Part shown: positions 33,462 to 42,307 of the stretch, one piece after another
Layout: the number at the start of each line of letters is the position of its first letter
Position numbering within the stretch: position 1 is the stretch's first letter
Notes under the pieces: model-generated
Seen by the model: only the letters and a program-made list of their open reading frames with translations
Databases searched by the model: none
Told to the model about the DNA's origin: nothing
Source: SMWC01 sp964466315
GTDB taxonomy: Bacteria > Pseudomonadota > Gammaproteobacteria > Steroidobacterales > Rariloculaceae
Assembly: GCA_964466315.1 (NCBI GenBank)
Contig: CAYXNS010000007.1
Location: 1-64,000, forward strand
Reading direction: 5' to 3'
DNA length: 64,000 nt
Position numbers and translations under genes: made by a program

Positions 33462-33886
33462 TAGCGCAGGCGTTCCAGGGCTTCACGGTTGGTCCAGGAG
33501 CTGACCGTCTCAATCGCCTCCTCGAGCGCCAACCACCTGAAGGCCGAATGCTCATCGGCATTCAACGTGACTGGTACGACATCGTCGACGGGCAGATACC
33601 AGAGGTGCTCCAGGTTCTCCGTGACGTCCGGCGTGTAACGGTCGCGCCACTCGGGAAGGATCGGAAAGCGTCGTTGGATCTCCGCATCCACGAGTCCGTC
33701 GGTCACGATACCTGTTTCCTCGACGACTTCGCGGGCCGCCGTCTGCACCGGTGTTTCATCCCAATGCAGCGTCCCCGTAACCGATTGCCAGAATCCAACC
33801 GGCTTGACGCGCTCGAGCAGAAGGCACTCACGCAGCGGTGTGTGGACGATTACGAGAACGGACTCGGGACGGCGCATGGCCCGCAT
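33461..33886 (-). CDS. nudB: Dihydroneopterin triphosphate diphosphatase (Nudix)
   Basis: A 141-residue Nudix hydrolase that removes pyrophosphate from dihydroneopterin triphosphate in folate synthesis. The Nudix box is GTLHWDETPVQTAAREVVEE followed by TGI; the N-terminus (RPESVLVIVHTPLRECLLLE) and WQSVTG, and YTPDVTENLEHLWYLPV, match NudB. Start ATG 33886, just after the aspS stop on the same strand, the usual aspS-nudB arrangement in gammaproteobacteria. Confidence 0.9.
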   Translation of the reverse strand: MRAMRRPESVLVIVHTPLRECLLLERVKPVGFWQSVTGTLHWDETPVQTAAREVVEETGIVTDGLVDAEIQRRFPILPEWRDRYTPDVTENLEHLWYLPVDDVVPVTLNADEHSAFRWLALEEAIETVSSWTNREALERLR

Positions 33887-33890
33887 ACAG

Positions 33891-35663
33891 TTAGTCGATC
33901 TTCGGTGGCGAACTCAGACGAATGCCGACTTCCTTGAGTTGTTCGGGGCTCGCGCCGCTGGGCGCACTCGTCAGAAGGTCGCTCGCGGTCTGCGTCTTCG
34001 GGAACGCGATGACGTCGCGGATACTGTCCGCGCCGGCCATGAGCATGACGAGACGATCGAGGCCAAACGCAATGCCGCCATGCGGCGGGCAACCGTAGTC
34101 CATGGCCGTTAACAGGAATCCGAACTTCGCTTCGGCTTCTTCCGCGTCTATCCCTAAGAGTTCAAAGACAGCTGACTGCATCTCGGGATTGTGTATGCGG
34201 ATCGAGCCGCCACCGATTTCCGTGCCGTTCAAGACCATGTCGTAGGCACGGGATAGCGCGGCACCGGGATTCTCCTTGAGTTCGGCTGGAGAGTCCGTTC
34301 GCGGCGCCGTAAACGGATGATGAGAAGGTGTCCAACCGCCGTCACCATCGTCGTCGAATACGGGAAAGTCGACGACCCAGACCGGTTGCCACGCAGCTTC
34401 GATCAGACCACGGTCCTGGCCGAGCTGGTCGCGTAGCATCCCGAGGCTATCGTTGACGACGCGCGTCTTAGCGGCGCCGAAGAACACGAGGTCGCCGGTC
34501 AGCGCTCCGACGCGATCGAGGACCTGTAACACTGCGTCATCGGGCAGGAATTTCAGAATCGGCGACTGTAAGCCCTCGGCGCCCGCATCGCGATCATTGA
34601 CCTTGATGTAGGCGAGGCCGTTCGCGCCGTGCCGGCCCACGAGATCCGTGTAGTCGTCGATCTCCTTGCGGCTCAAGCTTGCACCTTCCGGGACTCGCAG
34701 CGCCGCGACACGGCTGCCGCTATCCGCCGCTGGTCCTGCGAATACCTTGAACTCAACACCCTCGAAAAGATCGGCAACCTCGATCAACTCCAACGGATTA
34801 CGCAGGTCCGGCGCATCACTGCCGTAGCGATCGAGTGCCTCCGCATGCGTGAGCCGCGGAAATGGATCGGGAAGATCGACGTCCAGCGCCAGCTTGAACG
34901 TTTCACGGATCAGCGACTCCATGATGTCCATGATCGACCGCTCGTCGAGAAACGCGGTCTCGATATCCAGCTGCGTGAACTCGGGTTGGCGATCCGCGCG
35001 CAGATCTTCGTCCCTGAAGCACTTCACAACCTGATAGTAGCGGTCGAAGCCCGACATCATGAGCAGCTGTTTCATGAGTTGCGGCGATTGCGGCAACGCG
35101 AAGAATTTGCCGGGATGCGTGCGGCTCGGAACGAGATAGTCGCGCGCGCCTTCGGGTGTCGTCTTCGCGAGAATCGGTGTTTCCATTTCGATGAAGCCGC
35201 CTTCGTCGAGCAATGCGCGCAGCGCACGCGTCACTGCGTGGCGCAAGCGCAGGTTGCGCTGCATTTCGTCACGGCGCAGATCCAGATAGCGGTACCGCAA
35301 TCTCACCTCTTCGCTCGCATGCTCTTCGTGATGAAACGGCGGCGTCTTGGACTTATTGAGGACGGCCAGCTCGCTCGCAAGGAGTTCGACCTCGCCCGAC
35401 GGCAGGTCCGGGTTGATCGTGCCCTCGGGGCGCTCCCGTAATCGGCCGTGGACTGACAGCACATACTCGCCACGGATTCGTTCCGCTTCGGCGAAAATCT
35501 CGGGCGTGTCGGGATCGAAGACGACCTGCAGGAGGCCCTCCCGGTCTCGGAGATCCACGAAGATTACCCCACCATGATCGCGCCGCCGGTGGACCCAGCC
35601 GGCAACCGTGATCTCTTCGCCAATCTGCGAACGGTCAACCTGGCCGCAGTAATGACTGCGCAT
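33891..35663 (-). CDS. aspS: Aspartyl-tRNA synthetase
   Basis: A 590-residue class IIb synthetase of bacterial type with an N-terminal OB anticodon-binding domain (GEEITVAGWVHRRRDHGGVI), the catalytic core with motif 2 CFRDEDLRADRQPEFTQLDI, the GAD insertion domain in the middle and motif 3 GGIAFGLDRLVMLMAGADSI. The start ATG 35663 (MRSHYCGQV) matches the family; eight extra codons upstream are not needed. Sequence alone does not tell whether it also charges tRNA-Asn. Confidence 0.97.
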   Translation of the reverse strand: MRSHYCGQVDRSQIGEEITVAGWVHRRRDHGGVIFVDLRDREGLLQVVFDPDTPEIFAEAERIRGEYVLSVHGRLRERPEGTINPDLPSGEVELLASELAVLNKSKTPPFHHEEHASEEVRLRYRYLDLRRDEMQRNLRLRHAVTRALRALLDEGGFIEMETPILAKTTPEGARDYLVPSRTHPGKFFALPQSPQLMKQLLMMSGFDRYYQVVKCFRDEDLRADRQPEFTQLDIETAFLDERSIMDIMESLIRETFKLALDVDLPDPFPRLTHAEALDRYGSDAPDLRNPLELIEVADLFEGVEFKVFAGPAADSGSRVAALRVPEGASLSRKEIDDYTDLVGRHGANGLAYIKVNDRDAGAEGLQSPILKFLPDDAVLQVLDRVGALTGDLVFFGAAKTRVVNDSLGMLRDQLGQDRGLIEAAWQPVWVVDFPVFDDDGDGGWTPSHHPFTAPRTDSPAELKENPGAALSRAYDMVLNGTEIGGGSIRIHNPEMQSAVFELLGIDAEEAEAKFGFLLTAMDYGCPPHGGIAFGLDRLVMLMAGADSIRDVIAFPKTQTASDLLTSAPSGASPEQLKEVGIRLSSPPKID

Positions 35664-35708
35664 GGACTCTAACCTTTTGAAAGACAAGGTGTGTTGGGCG
35701 AGCGGATG

Positions 35709-36359
35709 TTACGGCGTCGGCTCGGGCGGCGCAACCTCGCTGCGTGGATGGAGCGGGTGCCACTCCGGCACGATAACGCCCAGCGAGATGATCATCTTCA
35801 GCGCGTCCTCGACCGGCATGTCGAGTTCGCTGACACCATCGCGCGGTACGAACAGCATGAAGCCAGAGGTGGGATTGGGAGTCGTCGGCAGAAAGACGGT
35901 GACGATCTCATCCCCCGTTGCCGCCTGAACTTCGGGCGGCTCCTCGGAGGTCTGGAACGCGAGGCTGTACAGACCCTTGCGCGGGTACTCGATCAACAAC
36001 ACCTTTTTAAAGGACGAGCTGGAATCGCTGAGGACGATCTCAGCGAAATGCTTGACCGCACTATAGATCGTGCGCACGAGAGGAATCCGCGCGAGTACGG
36101 ATTCGTAGGAGTTCACGAGACGCCGGCCGAGCAGGTTCGCGGCTAACACACCCGTGAGTATGAGCACGATGAGCGCGACGACGATGTCCAGCCCAGGAAT
36201 GGTAACGCCGAATAGGACCTCCGATCGCAACGCCGGTGGCAACAGCGCGAGCAGCCGATTCATGATGCGGAGCAGCAGCATGACGACGAGGATCGTGGCG
36301 CCGATGGGCAGCCACACGAGCAGCCCCGCCATGAAGTATCGCCGTATCCGTACAATCAT
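35709..36359 (-). CDS. DUF502 membrane protein
   Basis: A 216-residue inner-membrane protein of family DUF502. Two TM helices near the N-terminus (YFMAGLLVWLPIGATILVVM and IVVALIVLILTGVLAANLLG) are followed by the conserved IPLVRTIYSAVKHFAEIVL and VLLIEYPRKGLYSLAFQTSE, then VFLPTTPNPTSGFMLFVPRD. Function unknown. It stands between aspS and fmdB on the same strand, a frequent arrangement in proteobacteria, so these genes are likely co-transcribed. Confidence 0.88.
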   Translation of the reverse strand: MIVRIRRYFMAGLLVWLPIGATILVVMLLLRIMNRLLALLPPALRSEVLFGVTIPGLDIVVALIVLILTGVLAANLLGRRLVNSYESVLARIPLVRTIYSAVKHFAEIVLSDSSSSFKKVLLIEYPRKGLYSLAFQTSEEPPEVQAATGDEIVTVFLPTTPNPTSGFMLFVPRDGVSELDMPVEDALKMIISLGVIVPEWHPLHPRSEVAPPEPTP

Positions 36360-36377
36360 CGAAACTATCCGTTTAGC

Positions 36378-36746
36378 TCAGCCCGCTTTCCCGCCTGAAT
36401 CTATCTTAGCGCTCGAGTCGTTTTCTGTGCCCGAACTCGAAGACTTGTCGACTTTCGGCTTGGCATCGTCCGTTTTCTTGGCACTCTTCGCACTTTCTGT
36501 ATCCTTAGCATCCTTACCTTCTTTCGACCCCGCAGCATCCGCGAGGTTGCGTTTGGTTTCCTTGTCGGACTTGAAATCCGTCTCATACCATCCGCTGCCC
36601 CTTAACCTGAACGACGGCGCTGAGACGAGGCGCCGCAGCGCGACCGTATCACAGGCCGGGCAGTCCTCGAGTGGGTCGTCGCTGAGCTTCTGCAGCGCAT
36701 CCAATTCGTGACCGCAGGAGTCACAACGGTATTCATAGATAGGCAC
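36378..36746 (-). CDS. FmdB-family zinc ribbon protein
   Basis: A 122-residue protein whose first ~50 residues form the FmdB zinc ribbon: MPIYEYRCDSCGHELDALQK and CPACDTVALRRLVSAPSFRL, giving two CxxC pairs. It is followed by GSGWYETDF, also family-typical, and a low-complexity Lys/Asp/Ser/Ala-rich tail. GTG start at 36746. Possibly a regulatory or nucleic-acid-binding protein; role unknown. It lies 18 bp upstream of the DUF502 gene. Confidence 0.85.
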   Translation of the reverse strand: MPIYEYRCDSCGHELDALQKLSDDPLEDCPACDTVALRRLVSAPSFRLRGSGWYETDFKSDKETKRNLADAAGSKEGKDAKDTESAKSAKKTDDAKPKVDKSSSSGTENDSSAKIDSGGKAG

Positions 36747-36834
36747 GCTTCAGCCTTCGCCCTTTACTGACGCTTCAGTCTTGTCCATACGGGTGGTAGT
36801 ACCTCGGGATCCTCGCTACAACGTCTCGGAGAGA

Positions 36835-39432
36835 TCAGGCCGCTGCGGCGGCGTCACCTTTCATGAATTCGAGTTTCTCGGCACCAACGCTAACGCTAAT
36901 GTTATCACCCGGACCGAAGTCGCCGTTGAGAATTCGCTGTGCTAACGGATTTTCCAGCTGCTGCTGAATTGCTCGCTTCAAGGGTCGTGCTCCGTAAACG
37001 GGATCGTAACCCGCCTCGGCCAGACGCTCGTGCGCAGCCTCGTCGAGGGTGAGCGTTATGTCGCGTTCGCCGAGCCGCGCGAGCAGATAGCGCAACTGAA
37101 TATCGACGATCGCCGCAAGATGTTCCGGCGCAAGTGGATGGAACACGACAACGTCATCGATGCGATTGATGAACTCCGGCCGGAACTGCTGGCTCACGAT
37201 GCCCATGACCTCGGCTTTCATCGCAGCATAGTTCTCTTCACCGCTGAGTTCCTGGATACGCTGGCTACCGAGATTGGAGGTCATGATGACGACGGTATTG
37301 CGGAAGTCGGCCGTGCGCCCGTGACCATCGGTCAAGCGGCCATCGTCGAGGACCTGTAGCAGGACATTGAAGACGTCCGGGTGAGCTTTCTCGATTTCAT
37401 CGAGCAGCACGACCGAGTACGGCCTGCGCCGCACAGCCTCGGTAAGGTGGCCGCCTTCCTCGTAGCCCACATAGCCGGGCGGCGCCCCGATCAACCGTGC
37501 CACCGAATGCTTCTCCATGAACTCGGACATGTCGACCCGAACCATCGCGTCTTCGGAATCGAACAGGAACGCCGCCAATGCCTTCGTTAGTTCAGTCTTG
37601 CCGACGCCGGTCGGTCCCAGAAACAGGAACGATCCATTGGGCCGGTTGGGATCGGACAGCCCCGCGCGTGACCGGCGCACGGCATTCGACACCGCCTGCA
37701 ACGCTTCGGCCTGGCCGACGACACGTGTCTCGAGAAAGCTCTCCATCGCAATGAGCTTATCCTTCTCATTCTCGAGCATCTTGCTCACGGGAATGCCGGT
37801 CCACTTCGATACGACCTCGGCAACCTCTTCTTCCGTGACGCGATTGCGCACGAGTTGGTAAGCCTCTTGCTCACTCGCGAGCGCCTCTCCGAGTTGCTTC
37901 TCGAGTTCGGGAATCTGGCCGTACTGAAGCTCGGACATGCGCGCCAGATCATTGGCCCGATGTGCTTTCTCGAGCTCCAACTTGGTGCGCTCGAGCTCTT
38001 CCTTGATATGCGCAGCGCCCTGCATTGCAGCTTTCTCCGCCTTCCAGACGTCTTCGAGATCGGCGAACTCCGCTTCGAGCTTGTCCACCTCGGCCTGGAG
38101 ATCACTCAGGCGACGCTTCGAGGCATCGTCGGACTCTTTCTTCAGCGCCTCGCGCTCGATCTTGAGTTGGATCAAACGCCGTTCGAGACGATCCATCGCC
38201 TCGGGCTTGGAGTCGATCTCCATGCGAATACGTGAGGCGGCCTCATCGATGAGATCGATAGCCTTGTCGGGAAGCTGGCGGTCACTGATATAGCGATGGG
38301 AGAGCATCGCGGCCCCGACGATAGCGGGATCGGTGATCTCGACCCCGTGGTGCACTTCGTAACGCTCCTTCAGGCCCCGCAGGATCGCGATGGTGTCTTC
38401 GACGGTGGGCTCCTCTACCATGACTTTCTGGAAACGCCGCTCCAACGCGGCGTCCTTCTCGAGGTGCAGACGATACTCGTCCAGCGTCGTCGCTCCCACG
38501 CAGTGGAGTTCACCGCGCGCCAGCGCAGGCTTCAACATGTTGCCTGCATCCATGGAACCTTCGGCCTTTCCCGCGCCCACGACGGTGTGCAACTCGTCGA
38601 CGAACAAGATGATCTGGCCTTCCTGCTGGGCCAACTCGTTCAACACCGCCTTGAGCCGCTCTTCAAACTCGCCGCGGAATTTCGCACCGGCAATCAACGC
38701 GCCCATGTCGAGCGACAATATGCGCTTCGACTTCAGACCCTCCGGCACCTCGCCGTTGACGATGCGTTGTGCCAAGCCCTCGATGATCGCCGTCTTGCCG
38801 ACACCGGGCTCGCCGATCAACACAGGGTTATTCTTCGTGCGCCGTTGCAGGACCTGAATCGTGCGCCGGATCTCGTCGTCCCTGCCGATGACCGGATCGA
38901 GCTTACCCTGCTCGGCGCGCTCCGTGAGATCGATAGAGTATTTGTCGAGCGCCTGGCGAGTGTCCTCGGCGTTTGGGTCGTCGACCTGCGCGCCGCCGCG
39001 AATGTCGTCGACTGCTTTTTCGAGTGCACCTTTGATCGCGCCGGTGGCTTTGAGCGCACGGCCGACATCGCCGCGATCCTGGAGAGCCGCAAGAACGAAC
39101 AGCTCGCTTGAGATATAAGCATCGCCGCGATCCTGGGCGAGCTTGTCCGTGACGTTCAACAGCTTACCGAGGTCGTTGGAGATGTGGATCTCGCCTGGTG
39201 CACCGCCTGAAATCGTCGGTTGCCGATCAAGCACATCACCCAGCTGCGAGCGCAACTGATCCATATTTATGCCGGCCTTGGTCAACAGCCCACGCACGCT
39301 GCTGCCGTCCTGCTCGAGCAGGGCGATCATGAGGTGGACCGCCTCGACGAACTGATGCTCCCGGCCGACGGCTAACGATTGGGCGTCGGCGAGGGCGAGT
39401 TGGAACTTACTCGTTAGCTTGTCTGTGCGCAT
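36835..39432 (-). CDS. clpB: ATP-dependent disaggregase ClpB
   Basis: An 865-residue Hsp100 AAA+ chaperone that threads aggregated proteins with DnaK help. Start ATG 39432 (MRTDKLTSKFQLALADAQSL). The Clp N domain is followed by AAA1 (Walker A GEPGVGKTAIIEGLAQRI, Walker B LFVDELH), the long M-domain coiled coil from about residue 400 (rich in Glu/Lys/Leu, e.g. EREALKKESDDASKRRLSDL), and AAA2 (GPTGVGKTELTKALAAFLF, VVLLDEIEKAHPDVFN). No ClpP-binding loop. It ends in AAAA. No sigma-32 promoter could be fixed with confidence in the 150 bases upstream, which lead into repeat copy 2. Confidence 0.97.
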   Translation of the reverse strand: MRTDKLTSKFQLALADAQSLAVGREHQFVEAVHLMIALLEQDGSSVRGLLTKAGINMDQLRSQLGDVLDRQPTISGGAPGEIHISNDLGKLLNVTDKLAQDRGDAYISSELFVLAALQDRGDVGRALKATGAIKGALEKAVDDIRGGAQVDDPNAEDTRQALDKYSIDLTERAEQGKLDPVIGRDDEIRRTIQVLQRRTKNNPVLIGEPGVGKTAIIEGLAQRIVNGEVPEGLKSKRILSLDMGALIAGAKFRGEFEERLKAVLNELAQQEGQIILFVDELHTVVGAGKAEGSMDAGNMLKPALARGELHCVGATTLDEYRLHLEKDAALERRFQKVMVEEPTVEDTIAILRGLKERYEVHHGVEITDPAIVGAAMLSHRYISDRQLPDKAIDLIDEAASRIRMEIDSKPEAMDRLERRLIQLKIEREALKKESDDASKRRLSDLQAEVDKLEAEFADLEDVWKAEKAAMQGAAHIKEELERTKLELEKAHRANDLARMSELQYGQIPELEKQLGEALASEQEAYQLVRNRVTEEEVAEVVSKWTGIPVSKMLENEKDKLIAMESFLETRVVGQAEALQAVSNAVRRSRAGLSDPNRPNGSFLFLGPTGVGKTELTKALAAFLFDSEDAMVRVDMSEFMEKHSVARLIGAPPGYVGYEEGGHLTEAVRRRPYSVVLLDEIEKAHPDVFNVLLQVLDDGRLTDGHGRTADFRNTVVIMTSNLGSQRIQELSGEENYAAMKAEVMGIVSQQFRPEFINRIDDVVVFHPLAPEHLAAIVDIQLRYLLARLGERDITLTLDEAAHERLAEAGYDPVYGARPLKRAIQQQLENPLAQRILNGDFGPGDNISVSVGAEKLEFMKGDAAAAA

Positions 39433-39584
39433 ACTGGTCCGTCCCGAGAAACCGATAGTCACAACATGGGGTTACCGGCGGTGAATATCAACACCCGAAA
39501 CCGCCGACTGGCACACGGTTACAGCAGCCGACCGGCCCCGACAGGACACCAAGCCTCACCGCCGTTCCCAACGCCAGGATGACC

Positions 39585-39698
39585 GACACCGGCGGGTGTG
39601 ATGGTTCGTGTCGACCCGAAAACCTCTGGCAGTGGGTCCAAGAAGGGCGTGGTAAGTAAGGCGCGGAGGAGACACGACCATCGCGACCACCGTTTGTT
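39585..39698 (+). repeat. ~114-bp dispersed palindromic element, copy 2
   Basis: Begins GACACCGGCGGGTGTGATGG, continues TTCGTGTCGACCCGAA, and ends GACACGACCATCGCGACCAC followed by CGTTTGTT. Same length and orientation as copies at 30632 and 55944. It lies between the pgeF stop and the clpB start, both on the minus strand. Confidence 0.9.
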
Positions 39699-39704
39699 AC
39701 TAGG

Positions 39705-40439
39705 TCAAGCAGCGCGCCAGATCAGCGTCGCCATGCGGCCGCAGGGCACCTCGCGCCGGTGCGAGAAGAAGCGCGCGACATCGCTGGCCGTGCAGAAATT
39801 GCCCCCGTAGACCGCTACGACGCCGGCATCCGCCAGGCTGCGCCGCGCGAGCCCGTAAAGGTCGGCCTGCCAACGGGCCCGGTCGTTCGGCAGAAAACAC
39901 ACGTCCGCGCCCAGATCAGCGCTGACGAACTCATCGCGAACCTCCACACCAACCTCGTAGGCAGCAGAACCGATCGCGGGGCCAAGCCAAGCCAGGAGAT
40001 CGGCCGGATCCGCTTCCATGGCCGCGACGACCGCCGGCAACACGCCGCGAGCGAGTCCTCGCCAGCCCGCGTGTGCGACCCCGACCCGCTCCCCGACAGT
40101 TGTCGTCAATAAAACAGGCAGGCAATCCGCCGTGAGTACCGCACAGACGCGGTCGGTGCGTGAAGTCACGGCACCATCGGCGGCATTCGCCGGCGCGGAA
40201 TCGAGATCCACGACCGTCGTGCCGTGGACCTGTTCGAGCCAGCTAGGCTCGGCCGGCAACTCGAGCGCAGCATGGAGCACACACCGATTGCTCGCGACCG
40301 CTAGCGCGTCGTCATCGACGCGCGTGCTGAGATTCAGGCTCGCATAGGGCCCGACGCTCACCCCACCGTCGCGCAGGGTCGAGGCCGCCTTAACGCATTT
40401 GGGCGCCGGCCAGTCCGGGCTGATTACGGTCAGCGTCAC
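39705..40439 (-). CDS. pgeF: Purine nucleoside phosphorylase / peptidoglycan editing factor (YfiH family)
   Basis: A 244-residue member of the PgeF/YfiH/LACC1 family, reported as a purine nucleoside phosphorylase and as a factor that prevents misincorporation of L-Ser into peptidoglycan. The zinc/active-site residues are visible in LEQVHGTTVVDLD, VLTADCLPVLLTT and GVAHAGWRGLARGVLPAVV. The GTG start at 40439 overlaps the rluD stop as GTGA, so the two genes are translationally coupled, as usual for rluD-pgeF-clpB. Confidence 0.92.
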   Translation of the reverse strand: MTLTVISPDWPAPKCVKAASTLRDGGVSVGPYASLNLSTRVDDDALAVASNRCVLHAALELPAEPSWLEQVHGTTVVDLDSAPANAADGAVTSRTDRVCAVLTADCLPVLLTTTVGERVGVAHAGWRGLARGVLPAVVAAMEADPADLLAWLGPAIGSAAYEVGVEVRDEFVSADLGADVCFLPNDRARWQADLYGLARRSLADAGVVAVYGGNFCTASDVARFFSHRREVPCGRMATLIWRAA

Positions 40440-41404
40440 ACGGCGCCCTCGCCGCCGGACACCGCGTCGGCACGCAGTGTGGCGAGCAACGCCTCCATGT
40501 CTTGCGCGAGCGGGCTCTCATAACAGGACTCGCGTCCCGTATGGGGGTGAATAAACTCGAGCCGCACCGCGTGCAGCGCCTGGCGCCGAAAGCCCTGCAA
40601 TTGCTCCCTGAGTTCGGAGCTCGGCGATCGCGGCAGGCGTGGCCGCCCCCCGTATAACGGATCGCCTACGAGCGGTGAACGCAGATAAGCAAAATGCACC
40701 CGGATCTGATGCGTACGCCCCGTCTCGAGTTGCAGTTTCAGATAGGTGTGCGCCCGGAAACGCTCGAGTATCCGATAGCGCGTCAGCGCGTGGCGCCCCT
40801 TTTCGATGACGGCCATCTTCAGGCGGTCGCGCGGATGCCGGCCGATGGGTGCGTCGATCTCGCCGCCACCCGTCAGCACACCCTGGCAAATACCGAGGTA
40901 GCTGCGACGTACCTCGCGGGCCTCCAGTTGTTTAGCCAGCGCAGCATGTGCCGTCAGGGTCCGTGCAACGATAAGGAGCCCGCTCGTATCCTTGTCCAAC
41001 CGGTGCACGATACCCGCCCGCGGCACGGCGGCCAGCTCCGGATCCAGATTCAGAAGCGCATTTTGCAGTGTGCCCGTGGGATTTCCAGCACCCGGATGTA
41101 CAACGAGCCCCGCGGGCTTATCGACGATGAAAACGGCCGCGTCCTCGTGGATCAGCGTGACCGGAATCGGCTCGGGTGCGACAGGCACGACGGGCTCGAT
41201 CTCGGCTTCCAACACGATCTCCTCGCCGCCACGGACGGTCGTGCTCGGCTCAGCCTGCGCACCATCCAGCGTCAACTGGCCGCTCTCGATCCAGATCTTG
41301 AGCCGGCTGCGCGAAAATTCGCTGAGGACGGCCGCCGCGGCCTGATCCAGGCGGCGCCCGGCCAAGTCCTCAGGAACCCGTTGTCGATGCAGAATTCGTT
41401 GCAC
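40436..41404 (-). CDS. rluD: 23S rRNA pseudouridine(1911/1915/1917) synthase
   Basis: A 322-residue RluA-family synthase modifying helix 69 of 23S rRNA. N-terminal S4-like domain (LAGRRLDQAAAAVLSEFSRS), then the catalytic domain with the motif containing the nucleophilic Asp, GIVHRLDKDTSGLLIVARTL, and GRTHQIRVHFAYLRSPLVGD. Start is GTG 41404. It is divergent from bamD, the standard arrangement in gammaproteobacteria, where rluD lies beside the gene for the outer-membrane assembly lipoprotein. Confidence 0.95.
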   Translation of the reverse strand: MQRILHRQRVPEDLAGRRLDQAAAAVLSEFSRSRLKIWIESGQLTLDGAQAEPSTTVRGGEEIVLEAEIEPVVPVAPEPIPVTLIHEDAAVFIVDKPAGLVVHPGAGNPTGTLQNALLNLDPELAAVPRAGIVHRLDKDTSGLLIVARTLTAHAALAKQLEAREVRRSYLGICQGVLTGGGEIDAPIGRHPRDRLKMAVIEKGRHALTRYRILERFRAHTYLKLQLETGRTHQIRVHFAYLRSPLVGDPLYGGRPRLPRSPSSELREQLQGFRRQALHAVRLEFIHPHTGRESCYESPLAQDMEALLATLRADAVSGGEGAV

Positions 41405-41437
41405 GGCAAGGTGCCCCAGGATGTGGAAACTTTTCGT

Positions 41438-41500
41438 TATAATTCATGCTCTAAACTCTACCCGGAGGCGGCTGTCAGCTGACTGTGTCGCCACCCGGGA
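41438..41500 (+). promoter_or_regulatory. Probable bamD promoter (-10) and leader hairpin
   Basis: A consensus TATAAT lies at 41438-41443 in the rluD-bamD divergent gap; no good -35 is seen 17 bases upstream. About 20 bases downstream an imperfect stem (CCCGGAGGCG at 41461 with CGCCACCCGGG at 41489) would form in the bamD leader RNA. Confidence 0.4.
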
Positions 41501-41554
41501 ACTCGTTGCCGTAGTGTAAGCGTCTTTATGGGTGCTTAGTGCTGGAATAACCGG

Positions 41555-42307
41555 ATGCGCTTGTCGAATATTCTACTGATCGGACTCATCTCGCTCGGCG
41601 CTGCCCTCTCGGGCTGCGGTGGGGATGACAATGTCGTCCAGGACGAGGGGCCGGAGGCCCTCTATGAGCGCGGTGTCGACTCCATGAGTAGCGGCAACTT
41701 CCCAATTGCACTCGCCTACTTTCAAGCGCTCGAGGCACGCTATCCGTTCAGCAATGTTACGCGCCAGGCCCAGCTCGACATGGTGTACGCGTACTACCGG
41801 AATCGTGAGTTCGAGTCGGCTGTCGATGCGGCGGATGAGTTCGAGCGCGAGAACCCCACACATCCTCGCGTCGATTATTGCCTGTACATGAAAGGACTAT
41901 CCTATTTCGACCAGGAGCCGAATATAATCGAGCGAACGTTCCGCGTGGATCTGACCGAGAGGCCACCTCGCGACACGATGCTGGCTTTTTCGATCTTCCA
42001 GGAACTGTTGCGGCGTTTTCCGAATAGCCAGTACACACCCGATACTCGTGAGCGCATGATATTTCTGCGTAATCGGCTTGCTACCTACGAGAATCATGTC
42101 GCTACCTACTACATCGAACGCGGTGCCTATGTCGCCGCGCTTAACCGCGCCAAGTACGCTCTCGAGCACTTCCCTGGCGCGCCCGCGATCGAGGAATCGC
42201 TCGAGATCATGATCACCTCATACGAGCAACTTGGCATGCTGGATCTCGCTAACGACGCGCGGCGGGTGTTAGACGAAAGCTTCGGCGACATCACCGCCGC
42301 AGATTAG
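41555..42307 (+). CDS. bamD: Outer-membrane protein assembly lipoprotein BamD
   Basis: A 250-residue lipoprotein of the BAM complex, which inserts beta-barrel proteins into the outer membrane. The signal peptide ends in lipobox LSGC (residues 18-21). TPR-like helices follow: EALYERGVDSMSSGNFPIAL, LEARYPFSNVTRQAQLDMVY, YRNREFESAVDAADEFEREN and PTHPRVDYCLYMKGLSYF. Length matches the family. Its stop overlaps the convergent nadE stop region by 4 bases, leaving no room for a separate terminator. Confidence 0.96.
   Translation: MRLSNILLIGLISLGAALSGCGGDDNVVQDEGPEALYERGVDSMSSGNFPIALAYFQALEARYPFSNVTRQAQLDMVYAYYRNREFESAVDAADEFERENPTHPRVDYCLYMKGLSYFDQEPNIIERTFRVDLTERPPRDTMLAFSIFQELLRRFPNSQYTPDTRERMIFLRNRLATYENHVATYYIERGAYVAALNRAKYALEHFPGAPAIEESLEIMITSYEQLGMLDLANDARRVLDESFGDITAAD

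Noticed and set aside
34629..35441. A 270-codon plus-strand frame inside aspS
   Set aside because: Antisense shadow of aspS.
36154..36711. A 185-codon plus-strand frame over fmdB and the DUF502 gene
   Set aside because: Low-complexity Ser-rich antisense of two recognised genes.
38296..39111. A 271-codon plus-strand frame inside clpB
   Set aside because: Antisense to clpB with no domain signal.
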